Source: CAZHJK01 sp964533275 (lineage in GTDB: Bacteria; Bacillota; Clostridia; Eubacteriales; Garciellaceae). Taken from it: a stretch of 50,406 nucleotides of DNA. The stretch covers positions 1-50,406 of the forward strand of contig CAZHJK010000020.1 of the NCBI GenBank assembly GCA_964533275.1, written 5' to 3'. Of the stretch, positions 25,516-33,782 are shown one piece after another. Below the pieces are notes generated by a model, which saw only the letters and a program-made list of their open reading frames with translations, was not told the origin of the DNA and searched no databases. The translations under genes were made by a program, and so were the position numbers. The first letter of the stretch is position 1. Each line of letters opens with the position of its first letter.

Positions 25516-26523
25516 CTATTTAATAGCTTCTACCGACTTTTCAGCAAACTCAGTGGTAACTAATTCCTCATAGGGAGCTCTGGTTTCAAGAACCCCTGCT
25601 GCTTCAATAACATCCTGCATGTGTTCAAAGGATTCCTTAGTCATTATAGGATTTTTTGCCCAAGAATCTTGGTCCTTATATCGCTTAACAACTGTTATCA
25701 AATCTTCCATTTCCATATCAGGGAAGAACTCTGCGATTGCCTTTGCAATTTCTTCATAGCTACTCTTTTCTACCCAAAGCTGTCCCCTATATATGGCGTT
25801 GGTAAAGCTTTGGATAATCTCAGGATTTTCTTCTATAAAGCTCTTTGAAGCATTGTAAGCAGTATAGGCAATAATACCGCTTTCCTCACCAATAGATGCT
25901 ACAACATGGCCAATGCCTTCTTTTTCCAAAGCAGTTGCAACTGGTTCAAATAGGGTAACATAGTCCCCTTGACCACCCTTAAAGGCACCTGCCATTACAT
26001 CGAATTGAACACTAGTATCAATGTTTAAATCTTCAAATGGGTCAATACCATTTTTTCTCAGAACATGTTCAAAGGTCATTTCAGGCATTCCACCCTTACG
26101 CCCACCTATTACATCCTTTCCGATCAACTTATCAAATGTAAAGTTTGGATCGGGTTCACGCCCTACTAAGAAAGAACCATCCTTTTGTGTCAACTGTGCA
26201 AAGGTAATTGCATAGTCTTCTCTTCCCTCGTTATAAACATATACTGTTGATTCTGAACCGGAAAACCCGATGTCCACTTGCCCAGATAGCACTGCGGTCA
26301 TAACCTTATCAGCACCTCCACCATTGGCAAGATCAATTTCCAGTCCCTCTTCTTCAAAGAAACCTAAGCTAATTGCTGCATATTGTGGTGCATAAAAAAT
26401 CGAGTGAGTTACTTCACTCACACTTACCTTTGTTAATTCTTCCTCACTACTGCAACCAGCTACAAAAAATAAAACTAGCGCAAAAATAAGGACTGATACA
26501 ACGAGTAATTTTGTCTTTTTCAA
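25516..26523 (-). CDS. ABC substrate-binding lipoprotein (NMT1/SsuA type)
   Basis: The 335-residue lipoprotein has signal sequence MKKTKLLVVSVLIFALVLFF, then VAGCSSEEE; Cys24 is the likely lipid site. The mature part matches the NMT1/THI5-like periplasmic fold (FYAPQYAAISLGFFEEEGLEIDLANGGGADKVMTAVLSGQVDIGFSG). It is the first gene of the importer operon. No riboswitch is visible in the ~140 bases upstream, which is weak evidence against a thiamine-precursor role. Confidence 0.87.
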   Translation of the reverse strand: MKKTKLLVVSVLIFALVLFFVAGCSSEEELTKVSVSEVTHSIFYAPQYAAISLGFFEEEGLEIDLANGGGADKVMTAVLSGQVDIGFSGSESTVYVYNEGREDYAITFAQLTQKDGSFLVGREPDPNFTFDKLIGKDVIGGRKGGMPEMTFEHVLRKNGIDPFEDLNIDTSVQFDVMAGAFKGGQGDYVTLFEPVATALEKEGIGHVVASIGEESGIIAYTAYNASKSFIEENPEIIQSFTNAIYRGQLWVEKSSYEEIAKAIAEFFPDMEMEDLITVVKRYKDQDSWAKNPIMTKESFEHMQDVIEAAGVLETRAPYEELVTTEFAEKSVEAIK

Positions 26524-26663
26524 GATAAATACCCTCCTTTAAATTTTTACTATCATTATAGTATATGGTAACAGTGCGTTTTGGTGATTGGTGTACTTGA
26601 CCAAAAGATGAACATTATATAAAATAATTAAAGAGTTAAAAAAAACTGATAGGAGATTTTGAA

Positions 26664-27041
26664 ATGAAATATGAAATGGTACATACTTGTATTCGAGTTT
26701 TAGATTTAGACAAGTCAATTGAATTCTATAAAAAAGCACTAGGATTTAAAGAGGTTAGAAGAAAAGATGTAAAAGATGATTTTACCATAGTCTTTATGTC
26801 AGATGGAATTAGTAGTCATGGTTTAGAACTTACCTATAACTATGGAAAAGAAGAACCCTACGAGATAGGAAACGGTTATAGCCATTTAGCAGTAGTTGTA
26901 AGTGAACTAGAAAAATCCCACCAATGTCATAAAGAAATGGGATATAGCGTAACAGACCTTAAGGGTCTACCGGGTGATCCACCTAGATTTTATTTTATTA
27001 AGGATCCAGATGGTTACCTTATAGAGATTGTGCGAAAATAG
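26664..27041 (+). CDS. Glyoxalase I-like VOC family protein
   Basis: This 125-residue protein is close to bacterial lactoylglutathione lyase GloA. The four metal ligands are visible: H8 in MVHTCIRV, Glu in HGLELTYNYG, His in YSHLAV and Glu in LIEIVRK. The loop segment GLPGDPPRFYFIKDPDGY is also typical. It would detoxify methylglyoxal, in Firmicutes probably through another thiol than glutathione. GGAG precedes the ATG. It is monocistronic, divergent from the importer operon. Confidence 0.85.
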   Translation: MKYEMVHTCIRVLDLDKSIEFYKKALGFKEVRRKDVKDDFTIVFMSDGISSHGLELTYNYGKEEPYEIGNGYSHLAVVVSELEKSHQCHKEMGYSVTDLKGLPGDPPRFYFIKDPDGYLIEIVRK

Positions 27042-27052
27042 AAAGCATATAG

Positions 27053-27090
27053 AAAAACTTTTCCATTTAATGGTGGAAGAGTTTTTTTAT
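27053..27090 (+). terminator. Terminator of the glyoxalase gene
   Basis: AAAACTTTTCCA pairs with TGGAAGAGTTTT (one T-G pair), followed by a T run. Confidence 0.8.
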
Positions 27091-27103
27091 AAAATTGATA
27101 TAG

Positions 27104-27230
27104 CAAGGTTTAAAAGATATCTTAAAGGAATTAAGAGAAATCACAAAGGACTATAATATCCCTTGCGATGTTTATACACTTGGAAAATAATATATTATTT
27201 CCAAGACTTAATGAATTAAAAGAGAATTAA
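27104..27230 (+). pseudogene. Remnant of a RIC/ScdA/YtfE-type di-iron hemerythrin protein
   Basis: Two short translated segments resemble the RIC family. KDILKELREITKDYNIPCDVYT (27113-27178) looks like the region before the hemerythrin ligands, and ENNILFPRLNELKEN (27183-27227, ending TAA) is the family's hallmark ENNILFPR. The ~25-30 residues that normally separate them are missing, and the two are in different frames. There is no start codon. It appears to be the decayed 3' part of an iron-sulfur-cluster repair gene. The rest of 27231-27384 holds a terminator and AT-rich sequence. Confidence 0.55.
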
Positions 27231-27244
27231 AAATAATAAGTAAA

Positions 27245-27282
27245 GGGTCAAGGGAAAAAATCCTTGACCTATTATATTTTAA
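27245..27282 (+). terminator. Terminator beyond the RIC remnant
   Basis: GGTCAAGG-N8-CCTTGACC (27246-27269), followed by TATTATATTTT. It is probably the surviving terminator of the lost gene. Confidence 0.7.
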
Positions 27283-27384
27283 ATTTCTAAATTTAACCAT
27301 GAAAAAGAAAAGGGTTTAGGTTATATTAGTGGAATATATTATAAAGGAAAAAAGGTAGATTTATACATTTGGGGGGGAGTTAAT

Positions 27385-28968
27385 ATGAAAATAGCTTGTG
27401 TACAGCAAACTGCAAGGGATGTAAAGAATTATAAAGTAGCATGGAGCGATATTCTTTCATTAATTGATAATGCAGCTGAGAAGGACGCTGATATTATATT
27501 ATTACCAGAGTGTTCGTATCCAGGCTATTACTTAGGATATGATATAGATAAAACCAATGAGGCAATGGAATATATTGAAGAAATAATCAAGGATATTTCA
27601 TTGAAAGCAATTAAGCATAAAACATACATAGCAATAGGAATAGTTCTGAAAAAGAATAATGAATTTATTAATGGTGGACTTTTATTTAATCCCCTAGGAG
27701 AAATAATAATGACCTGTGGTAAATCCAATCTTTGGCATTTTGACCATAAATGGTTTAATCATGGCAAAGCTTTTAGTGTAGTAGAAACAGAAATAGGAAA
27801 TCTATCAATGATGGTATGTGCAGATGGAAGAGCTCCAGAGATAGCGAGAATACTTGCCCTAAAGGGAGCGGACTTGATCTTAGATATGGCAAATCTGACT
27901 TCCTCAGGCAGTGATCCTTCTAAACTGACAAATCCTCAATATGAATATATGCTTCCAGCCAGAGCACTTGAAAATGGAGTATGGATAGCGATGGCAGATA
28001 AGGTAGGACTAGAGGCAAACAGTGTACTATATTCTGGAAAAAGCTGTGTTATAAATCCAGAGGGTGATATTATCGCTTCTGCATCTTCAGATAAGGAGGA
28101 AATAATTTATGCAGAAATAGATTTAGCAGCGACTAAAAAAGAACTTCCCAAAAGAAATCCAAGAGCTTATAAGCTTTTAACCCTTCCAACTAAAGACCTT
28201 CCAATATATAAAGATTTAACAGTAACAACAAATACTAAGGAGACAGAGGTATACTGTGCAGTAGCACAATTTGAATATGATTCTATGGAAGAATATATTG
28301 CAAAGGCAGTACACTTCACAAAAACATTAGAGGATCTAGATTGTAGAATAATTATGTTTCCCCAATTAGAAAGAGAAATGGATTTAATGCAATGCATACA
28401 AAAAATCACCTCATCCTTGTCTGATTCGAAAACAATAGTCGCATTAACAGGCTATTGTAAGGAAGAACAAAGAAAATATAAATCTACTATCATAACATCA
28501 AAGGAAATGATATTTGGAATATATGATAAAATACATAATATTGAAGAGGGAATAGAAGATGGGATAGAAGTTAATATAATAGATACTCCCTATTGTAAAA
28601 TTGGAGTCATGCATGATCAAGAAGGACTAATACCTGAATTTACAAGATGTCTTATGCTAGGGGGAGCGGATATAGTACTATGGGCAGATAATAGCATTGA
28701 TACAAAACCAGATATTATAACAAGAACAAGAGCAGCTGAAAATAAAATATATATACTGAGAACAAGCAGTAAGGATAAAGATGATTATGCTACAATAACT
28801 AGTCCAGAGGGCAGGACAATAGCATCCACCATAAGTGGAATAGATCAAAGTACATCAGCATTAATGGTAATTCCCCTATGTAAATCAAAAACCATAGTAC
28901 CTGGGACCAATGTAGTATTAGACAGAATACCAGCACTGTATAATAAGCTGGTGAAATTAGAATTGTAG
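27385..28968 (+). CDS. Tandem nitrilase-fold hydrolase, second domain lacking the catalytic Cys
   Basis: This 527-residue protein is made of two carbon-nitrogen hydrolase domains. The first (about residues 1-260) has the full Glu-Lys-Cys triad: E42 in LLPECSYPG, K113 in CGKSNLWHFD and C145 in MMVCADGR. The second (about 285-520) keeps FPQLE and YDKIHN, but the Cys position reads GVMHDQEG, so it is probably inactive. The family cleaves amides, carbamoyl groups or nitriles; a substrate releasing a beta-amino acid would suit the cluster that follows, for example N-carbamoyl-beta-alanine, but this is inference. A very strong GGGGGGGAG precedes the ATG. Confidence 0.8.
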   Translation: MKIACVQQTARDVKNYKVAWSDILSLIDNAAEKDADIILLPECSYPGYYLGYDIDKTNEAMEYIEEIIKDISLKAIKHKTYIAIGIVLKKNNEFINGGLLFNPLGEIIMTCGKSNLWHFDHKWFNHGKAFSVVETEIGNLSMMVCADGRAPEIARILALKGADLILDMANLTSSGSDPSKLTNPQYEYMLPARALENGVWIAMADKVGLEANSVLYSGKSCVINPEGDIIASASSDKEEIIYAEIDLAATKKELPKRNPRAYKLLTLPTKDLPIYKDLTVTTNTKETEVYCAVAQFEYDSMEEYIAKAVHFTKTLEDLDCRIIMFPQLEREMDLMQCIQKITSSLSDSKTIVALTGYCKEEQRKYKSTIITSKEMIFGIYDKIHNIEEGIEDGIEVNIIDTPYCKIGVMHDQEGLIPEFTRCLMLGGADIVLWADNSIDTKPDIITRTRAAENKIYILRTSSKDKDDYATITSPEGRTIASTISGIDQSTSALMVIPLCKSKTIVPGTNVVLDRIPALYNKLVKLEL

Positions 28969-29087
28969 GGAAAAAGTAATAAATATCATATTAATATATT
29001 TGAAATTTTATGCATAATGTTATATTATATAATAAAATAGAATGTAATTCTGAATTATAGAACAATCCTGGGAGGTGTAATAATAAA

Positions 29088-29894
29088 ATGGTAAACGAAA
29101 ACGCAAATGACAAACAGAAACATCCTAAATATCCTGTGCAAACTCTAGGAAAGGCGCTGGATATTATTGAAATTCTATATGAGAATGGGACGGGTGAAGG
29201 ATTAGGCATAACAGAACTAAGCCAAAGGTTAGGAATAGGTAAGAGTACCATACATAGAAGTTTAGATACCTTAGTTTCCTATGGATATGTAGAAAGAATT
29301 TCGGATTCGTCAAAATATTGTTTAGGATGGAGAATCTTTGAAATTGGGAATATTGTACCTAGACAAAGAAATCTATATAATTTTGATATTAACATCCTTC
29401 AAGACCTTTGCAATAAACATAAGGAAACCATAAATCTAGGGGTTAGAGTAGAAGGTGATGTCATTACCATTTCAAAAATTGAGCCTCCAATAACACTTAT
29501 GGCAAATCTTCAGATTGGCGGTCGAGAAGCAGTACACGCTACTGCCATGGGAAAAGTTTTAATATCTGAACATACCAAAGAACAATTAATTGAAATAATA
29601 GGTGAGAAGAATTTTAAAAGCTATACGCCTAATACCATTACCTCAATAGATGCCCTTGTGGAAGAATTAGAAACCATTAGAAATCAAGGCTATAGCATTG
29701 ATGATGAAGAGTTTTGCCTAGGTTTATTTTGTATTGCCATGCCTGTAAGAAACTATAAAAATGAGATTGTAGCTGCAGTTAGTGTAAGTGGACCATCAGT
29801 AAGATTAAACTTCAGTAAGGTCATGGAAATTAGAAAAGACCTAGAAGAGGCTACCTCAAAGCTTTCTACATATTTTGGTTGCAAGGCTGAGTAA
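29088..29894 (+). CDS. IclR family transcriptional regulator
   Basis: The 268-residue regulator has an N-terminal winged helix (QTLGKALDIIEILYENG...LGITELSQRLGIGKSTIHRSLDTLVSYGYVER) and the IclR effector domain (INLGVRVEGDVITISKIE, AVHATAMGKVLIS, GYSIDDEEFCLGLFCIAMPVRN). IclR proteins control catabolic operons in response to a pathway metabolite. Its place at the head of the ammonia-lyase and Etf genes makes it the likely local regulator. GGGAGGTG precedes the start, 11 bases away. Confidence 0.88.
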   Translation: MVNENANDKQKHPKYPVQTLGKALDIIEILYENGTGEGLGITELSQRLGIGKSTIHRSLDTLVSYGYVERISDSSKYCLGWRIFEIGNIVPRQRNLYNFDINILQDLCNKHKETINLGVRVEGDVITISKIEPPITLMANLQIGGREAVHATAMGKVLISEHTKEQLIEIIGEKNFKSYTPNTITSIDALVEELETIRNQGYSIDDEEFCLGLFCIAMPVRNYKNEIVAAVSVSGPSVRLNFSKVMEIRKDLEEATSKLSTYFGCKAE

Positions 29895-29921
29895 GCTACA
29901 TAAATTTTTAGGAGGCACTAA

Positions 29922-30308
29922 ATGATTGGTGAAAAAGTCATTTTAAGGCTTAGGATGAATACTAGCAATACCCACTGTTATGAAGAAAAAGTCGCTCCAG
30001 CCACCTTATTAAAATATTTTGGTGATGTAAACACTGAGCTGGTCATTCGTTATGATGGGGATGAAGGGCTTTTCATAGTTTATGAAAGGGTAGACTTTTT
30101 AGCTCCTGTTTATATTGGGGACTATATAGAATACCATGGATGGATTGAAAAATGTGGCAATACCTCTAGAAGGTTAAAGCTAGAGGCATATAAAGTCATA
30201 GAGGGAAAAAAAGTTTTAGAGGAGCCGGTATTAGTTGCAAAGGCAAGTGGCATCATTGTCGTTCCTAAGGATAATCAAAGAGAAACCCAGGATCCAAAAT
30301 TCAAATAG
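29922..30308 (+). CDS. kal: Hotdog-fold beta-aminoacyl-CoA ammonia-lyase, Kal-like
   Basis: This 128-residue single hotdog domain resembles Kal (L-3-aminobutyryl-CoA ammonia-lyase of lysine fermentation) and the related beta-alanyl-CoA lyases: GDVNTELVIRYDGDEGLF, FLAPVYIGDYIEYHGWIEKCGNTSRRLKLEAYKV, and the end VPKDNQRETQDPK. It should remove ammonia from a 3-aminoacyl-CoA to give the 2-enoyl-CoA. Its beginning departs from the family (SNTHCYEEKVAP instead of DAHYxGxLVxG), so specificity may differ from the paralog at 36698. GGAGG precedes the start, and it follows the IclR gene directly. Confidence 0.75.
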   Translation: MIGEKVILRLRMNTSNTHCYEEKVAPATLLKYFGDVNTELVIRYDGDEGLFIVYERVDFLAPVYIGDYIEYHGWIEKCGNTSRRLKLEAYKVIEGKKVLEEPVLVAKASGIIVVPKDNQRETQDPKFK

Positions 30309-30558
30309 ATGTAATCAAATCCCCACAATATAGCAATAATCTATATTGTTCATTATATCCACTTAGATACATTTTCCCAATAATAGAATGTAAATTTAAA
30401 TACTAGAAAATTTTAAAAATAAAGAAGGAAAATCTAACATTATGTAGAATACAATATTTATAAAGCTAAATGGGATTTATTGTGAATAGAGTTAGAATTG
30501 TGTTCCTAAACACATACATAAAATGTAAAGGATTTCAATTAACTATAGGGGGGGATTA

Positions 30559-30615
30559 ATGCGTAAATATACTATTGAAACATTAATAAAATTTAAAAAT
30601 AATTTAAAATTTTAA
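30559..30615 (+). CDS. Possible 18-codon leader peptide ahead of the acyl-CoA dehydrogenase gene
   Basis: ATG 30559 follows an exceptional ribosome site (a run of seven G, 5 bases before) and encodes MRKYTIETLIKFKNNLKF, then TAA. It ends 28 bases before the dehydrogenase start. It may be a leader peptide or chance. The rest of the 335-base gap 30309-30643 is AT-rich, and I see no other gene or clear terminator in it. Confidence 0.3.
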   Translation: MRKYTIETLIKFKNNLKF

Positions 30616-30643
30616 TTTATATTAAAAAGGAGGAAGAGTTAAT

Positions 30644-31795
30644 ATGGAATTTTTTAAATTTACAGAAGAACAAGAAATGCTAAGAAAGGCAGTAAGAGAG
30701 TTTGTAGAAAGTGAAATAGCACCTAAAGCTGCAGAGTGGGATGAAAAAGATTATTGTCCAGTAGAGCTTTTTCCTATCATGGGTGAATTAGGTATATGCG
30801 GAATTTTTGTACCTGAGGAATATGGTGGAACAGGTCTGGGCCATGTGGAAAGGGCGATTTGTTTAGAGGAAATTTCCCGTCATTCAGCAGGCTTAGGTAT
30901 TGCTTTAATGACTCACCATTTAGGTATGGCACCAATTCTTGATCATGGTACTGAAGAGCAAAAGAGAAAGTACCTACCAGATCTATGTGCCGGGACTAAA
31001 ATTTGCGGACTTTCTGTAACTGAACCAGGTGGAGGTTCCGACTTTATGGGGCAAAAAGCAACAGGTGAATTTATCGATGGTAAGTGGGTACTTAATGGTC
31101 GAAAATGCTTTATCACTAACTCCCATACAGCCGATATAGATACTTGGGTAGTTCGTACTGGAACAAATGAGAAAGGTAGACCAGAATTTAGTGCCTTTAT
31201 TATAGAAAAAGGTACACCAGGACATTCACCAGGAAGAAAAGAGAACAAGCTAGGTCTAAGAGGTTCTACCACCGGTGATATAAATTGTGTTGATGTTAAA
31301 CTTGACCCAGAGCAAATGTTAGGAAAAGAAGGGAAAGCAGCTAGAGTTGGTATGGCAGCAATCGGCGAAGTAGGTCGAGCTGGTATGGCTGCTATTTGTG
31401 TAGGTATACTTAAAGGATGTGTAGAGGAATCGGTAAGATTTGCTAATGAACGTATTGTTTACGGTAAGCCTATTGCAAAATTACAAGCTATTCAATTAGA
31501 TATTGGCGATATTAGAGTAGAATATGAAGCTGCAAGCCTATTAACTTACAGAGCGGCTAGCATGAAAGATGCAGGAAAACCAACTACAACTGAATTCGCA
31601 ATGGCAAAATATTTTGCGACCGAAGCTGCTGTCAGGGCTTCTAAAAAGGTAATGGATACTATGGGTGGTTATGGAATTATCAATGAATTTCCAGTAGGCC
31701 GATTCCTAAGAGATGCATTAGCTTCAATACCATCTGGTGCAACTTCCCATATTCAAAAGATTATCATTGCTGCAGATACATTAAAAAATATGTAA
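30644..31795 (+). CDS. Acyl-CoA dehydrogenase family enoyl-CoA reductase
   Basis: This 383-residue flavoprotein has the full acyl-CoA dehydrogenase fold: LGICGIFVPEEYGGTGLGHVE, the FAD/substrate segment GLSVTEPGGGSDFMGQKATG, RIVYGKPIAKLQAIQ and DTMGGYGIINEFPVGRFLRD. The usual catalytic Glu in IYEGT is replaced: residues 362-366 read IPSGA. With EtfBA next to it and ammonia-lyases on both sides, it probably reduces acryloyl-CoA or crotonyl-CoA. The reaction direction is inferred from context; the substrate is not fixed by sequence. GGAGGAAG precedes the ATG. Confidence 0.83.
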   Translation: MEFFKFTEEQEMLRKAVREFVESEIAPKAAEWDEKDYCPVELFPIMGELGICGIFVPEEYGGTGLGHVERAICLEEISRHSAGLGIALMTHHLGMAPILDHGTEEQKRKYLPDLCAGTKICGLSVTEPGGGSDFMGQKATGEFIDGKWVLNGRKCFITNSHTADIDTWVVRTGTNEKGRPEFSAFIIEKGTPGHSPGRKENKLGLRGSTTGDINCVDVKLDPEQMLGKEGKAARVGMAAIGEVGRAGMAAICVGILKGCVEESVRFANERIVYGKPIAKLQAIQLDIGDIRVEYEAASLLTYRAASMKDAGKPTTTEFAMAKYFATEAAVRASKKVMDTMGGYGIINEFPVGRFLRDALASIPSGATSHIQKIIIAADTLKNM

Positions 31796-31836
31796 GATTA
31801 CTAAAACATATATATATGTAAGAAAGAGGGTGCAAT

Positions 31837-32652
31837 ATGGATTTAAAAATAGTGGTTTGTCTTAAACCTATACCGGATCCCGAATATTACAATCAAATAA
31901 CTATTGATCCAGAAACTAAAAGGGTAAATCGACAGGGTATACCTACAGTAATTAGTCCCATAGATAAACATGCCGTTGAAGAGGCTTTAAAGATCAAAGA
32001 GCAACAGGGAGGAAAGGTTATCATTGTGAGTATGGCACCACCTGATGCTAAAGAAACCATACAAGAAGCACTAGCTATGGGTGCAGATGAAGCCTATCTT
32101 CTAAGTGATAGAAAATTTGGAGGTGCAGATACCTTAGCTACTTCCTATGTTTTAGCCCAAGGTATAAAAAAACTTGGGGAAGTTGACTTAGTTTTAACCG
32201 CAACAGAAAGTGGCGACGGAGCCACCGCTCAAATTTCATCTCAAATAGGAGAATGGTTAGAGTTTTCTCATCTTTGGGGTGTTATGGAGTGTAAAGTAAA
32301 TAGTGTAGAAGATGTCTATATAAAGACTAAGATAGAAAATGGTTATATGGATTGGAAGGGGAAACTTCCAATGGTTATGGCTGTTACCCGAGAAATTAAT
32401 AAGCCTAGATATACAAGTATTATGGGAGTTATGAAGGCTAAAAAGAAACCATTTACAGTATGGAGTTTTGATGATTTAGAGCTAGATGAAACCTATATTG
32501 GGCTTAAGGGTTCACCAACCCAGGCAGGAGGAGTATTCTCTCCAGATATGAATAGAAAAGGTGAAATGATTAAAGGAAATACTGAAGAGGTAGTTAATTT
32601 AATAATAGAAAAATTAAGATCCAATGGCATAAGTGTAGGGGGTGTTGAGTAA
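31837..32652 (+). CDS. etfB: Electron transfer flavoprotein subunit beta
   Basis: This 271-residue EtfB has the family pattern KIVVCLKPIPDP, ISPIDKHAVEEALKIKEQQGGKVIIVSMAPPDAKETIQEALAMGADEAYLL, and LVLTATESGDGATAQISSQIGEWL. It forms the heterodimer with EtfA encoded next and passes electrons to the acyl-CoA dehydrogenase. AGAGGG precedes the ATG. Whether the pair bifurcates electrons needs structure-based comparison. Confidence 0.92.
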   Translation: MDLKIVVCLKPIPDPEYYNQITIDPETKRVNRQGIPTVISPIDKHAVEEALKIKEQQGGKVIIVSMAPPDAKETIQEALAMGADEAYLLSDRKFGGADTLATSYVLAQGIKKLGEVDLVLTATESGDGATAQISSQIGEWLEFSHLWGVMECKVNSVEDVYIKTKIENGYMDWKGKLPMVMAVTREINKPRYTSIMGVMKAKKKPFTVWSFDDLELDETYIGLKGSPTQAGGVFSPDMNRKGEMIKGNTEEVVNLIIEKLRSNGISVGGVE

Positions 32653-33641
32653 TGAGTAAAGATATTTGGGTTCATATAGAACATATAGAAGGTAAGATCG
32701 CTAATGTTTCCTTAGAACTTTTAAGTGAAGCCCATAGATTACAAGCTCAAAGACCTACTCCCGGTAAAGTAGTAGCTGTACTCATTGGGTCTCAAGTAGA
32801 ACCACTAATACAAACCCTTGAAGAGTATGGGGCAGAACAAATCTATGTAGCAGATAAAGAAAACCTAGAGCTTTATCAACCCCAGTACTATGCAAATATC
32901 TATGAAAAACTTATTAAGGAAAAGGATCCAGATATATTACTAGTCGGCTCCACTGCCATAGGTAGTCAATTGGCTCCAACCATAGCCTTAAAGGTAAAAA
33001 CAGGAGTTGCAGCCCATAGTATTGAATTAAGAATGTCTGAAAAAGACCAGTTGGTATCTGTAGTACCAGCCTTTGGAGGGAAAGTTTTGGGAGATATTTT
33101 ATGTCCAAATCATCGTCCACAAATGGCTAGTATTAAGGCTGGTATCTTAGATAAGCCAGAGAAAAAGCAGGTTAAGGCAGAAGTACTAAATGTAGATTTA
33201 TCCTTCTTAGATGAAGTGAAAACTGACTTAATACCCTTAAACATTAAAAGGGAGGAACCAAAAGGTGTGCCCCTAGAAGAAGCAGAGATTGTTATCTGTG
33301 GTGGCTGGGGTATCGGAGATCAAGAAACTTGGGAACTCTTAAATAAAATAGCCGAAAAATTAGGTGGCGCTGTAGCTTCTACCCGTCCACCGGTTGATGA
33401 AGGCTGGGCCCCAGGTGAACATATAATGATTGGTACTAGTGGTAAAAGTGTTCGCCCCAAAGTATACCTTGGTTTTGGAATTTCAGGGGCTACACATCAT
33501 GTCTGCGGTATGAAGGATGCAGGTGTGATTATCAATATTAATAAAGATGAAAATGCTGAAATTTTTAATGTATCAGATTTTGGAGCAGTTGGTGATGTTA
33601 AAAAAATACTACCATTGCTAGAAGATGCCTTACAAAGTTAG
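32652..33641 (+). CDS. etfA: Electron transfer flavoprotein subunit alpha
   Basis: The 329-residue EtfA carries the FAD-binding C-terminal segment ASTRPPVDEGWAPGEHIMIGTSGKSVRPKVYLGFGISGATHHVCGMKDAGVIININKDENAEIFNVSDFGAVGD. The N-terminus has no ferredoxin domain, unlike CarE-type proteins. It overlaps the etfB stop by one base (TAATG), so translation is coupled. Confidence 0.92.
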   Translation: MSKDIWVHIEHIEGKIANVSLELLSEAHRLQAQRPTPGKVVAVLIGSQVEPLIQTLEEYGAEQIYVADKENLELYQPQYYANIYEKLIKEKDPDILLVGSTAIGSQLAPTIALKVKTGVAAHSIELRMSEKDQLVSVVPAFGGKVLGDILCPNHRPQMASIKAGILDKPEKKQVKAEVLNVDLSFLDEVKTDLIPLNIKREEPKGVPLEEAEIVICGGWGIGDQETWELLNKIAEKLGGAVASTRPPVDEGWAPGEHIMIGTSGKSVRPKVYLGFGISGATHHVCGMKDAGVIININKDENAEIFNVSDFGAVGDVKKILPLLEDALQS

Positions 33642-33662
33642 TTTATAATATAATAAATTAAA

Positions 33663-33720
33663 TTCCGATACATTATTTATAAAAGAATAAATAGTGCTAA
33701 TATAAATAATGTATCGGGAA
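33663..33720. repeat. Long imperfect inverted repeat after etfA
   Basis: TTCCGATACATTATTTATA (33663-33681) pairs with TATAAATAATGTATCGGGAA (33701-33720) with a single extra G. No T run follows, so this is either a weak terminator or the paired ends of a small element. Confidence 0.5.
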
Positions 33721-33753
33721 TATTATAGTTCAGAAAGCTATATTGTGAAATCG

Positions 33754-33782
33754 TTGTCAAAATATATACTATATGATATAAT
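33754..33782 (+). promoter_or_regulatory. Promoter of the 2-oxoacid oxidoreductase operon
   Basis: TTGTCA (33754-33759) and TATAAT (33777-33782) are 17 bases apart. The implied 5' leader is ~235 bases. It holds several TATTCTA/TAGAATA motifs, including the inverted repeat TATTCTA-ATTAA-TAGAATA, and two copies of ATCGTTC near 33947 and 33968. No known riboswitch is seen in the rest of the 382-base gap. Confidence 0.6.

Noticed and set aside
26524..26663. Thiamine (TPP) riboswitch before the NMT1-type importer
   Set aside because: No CUGAGA-type core or matching stems are visible in the divergent intergenic region.
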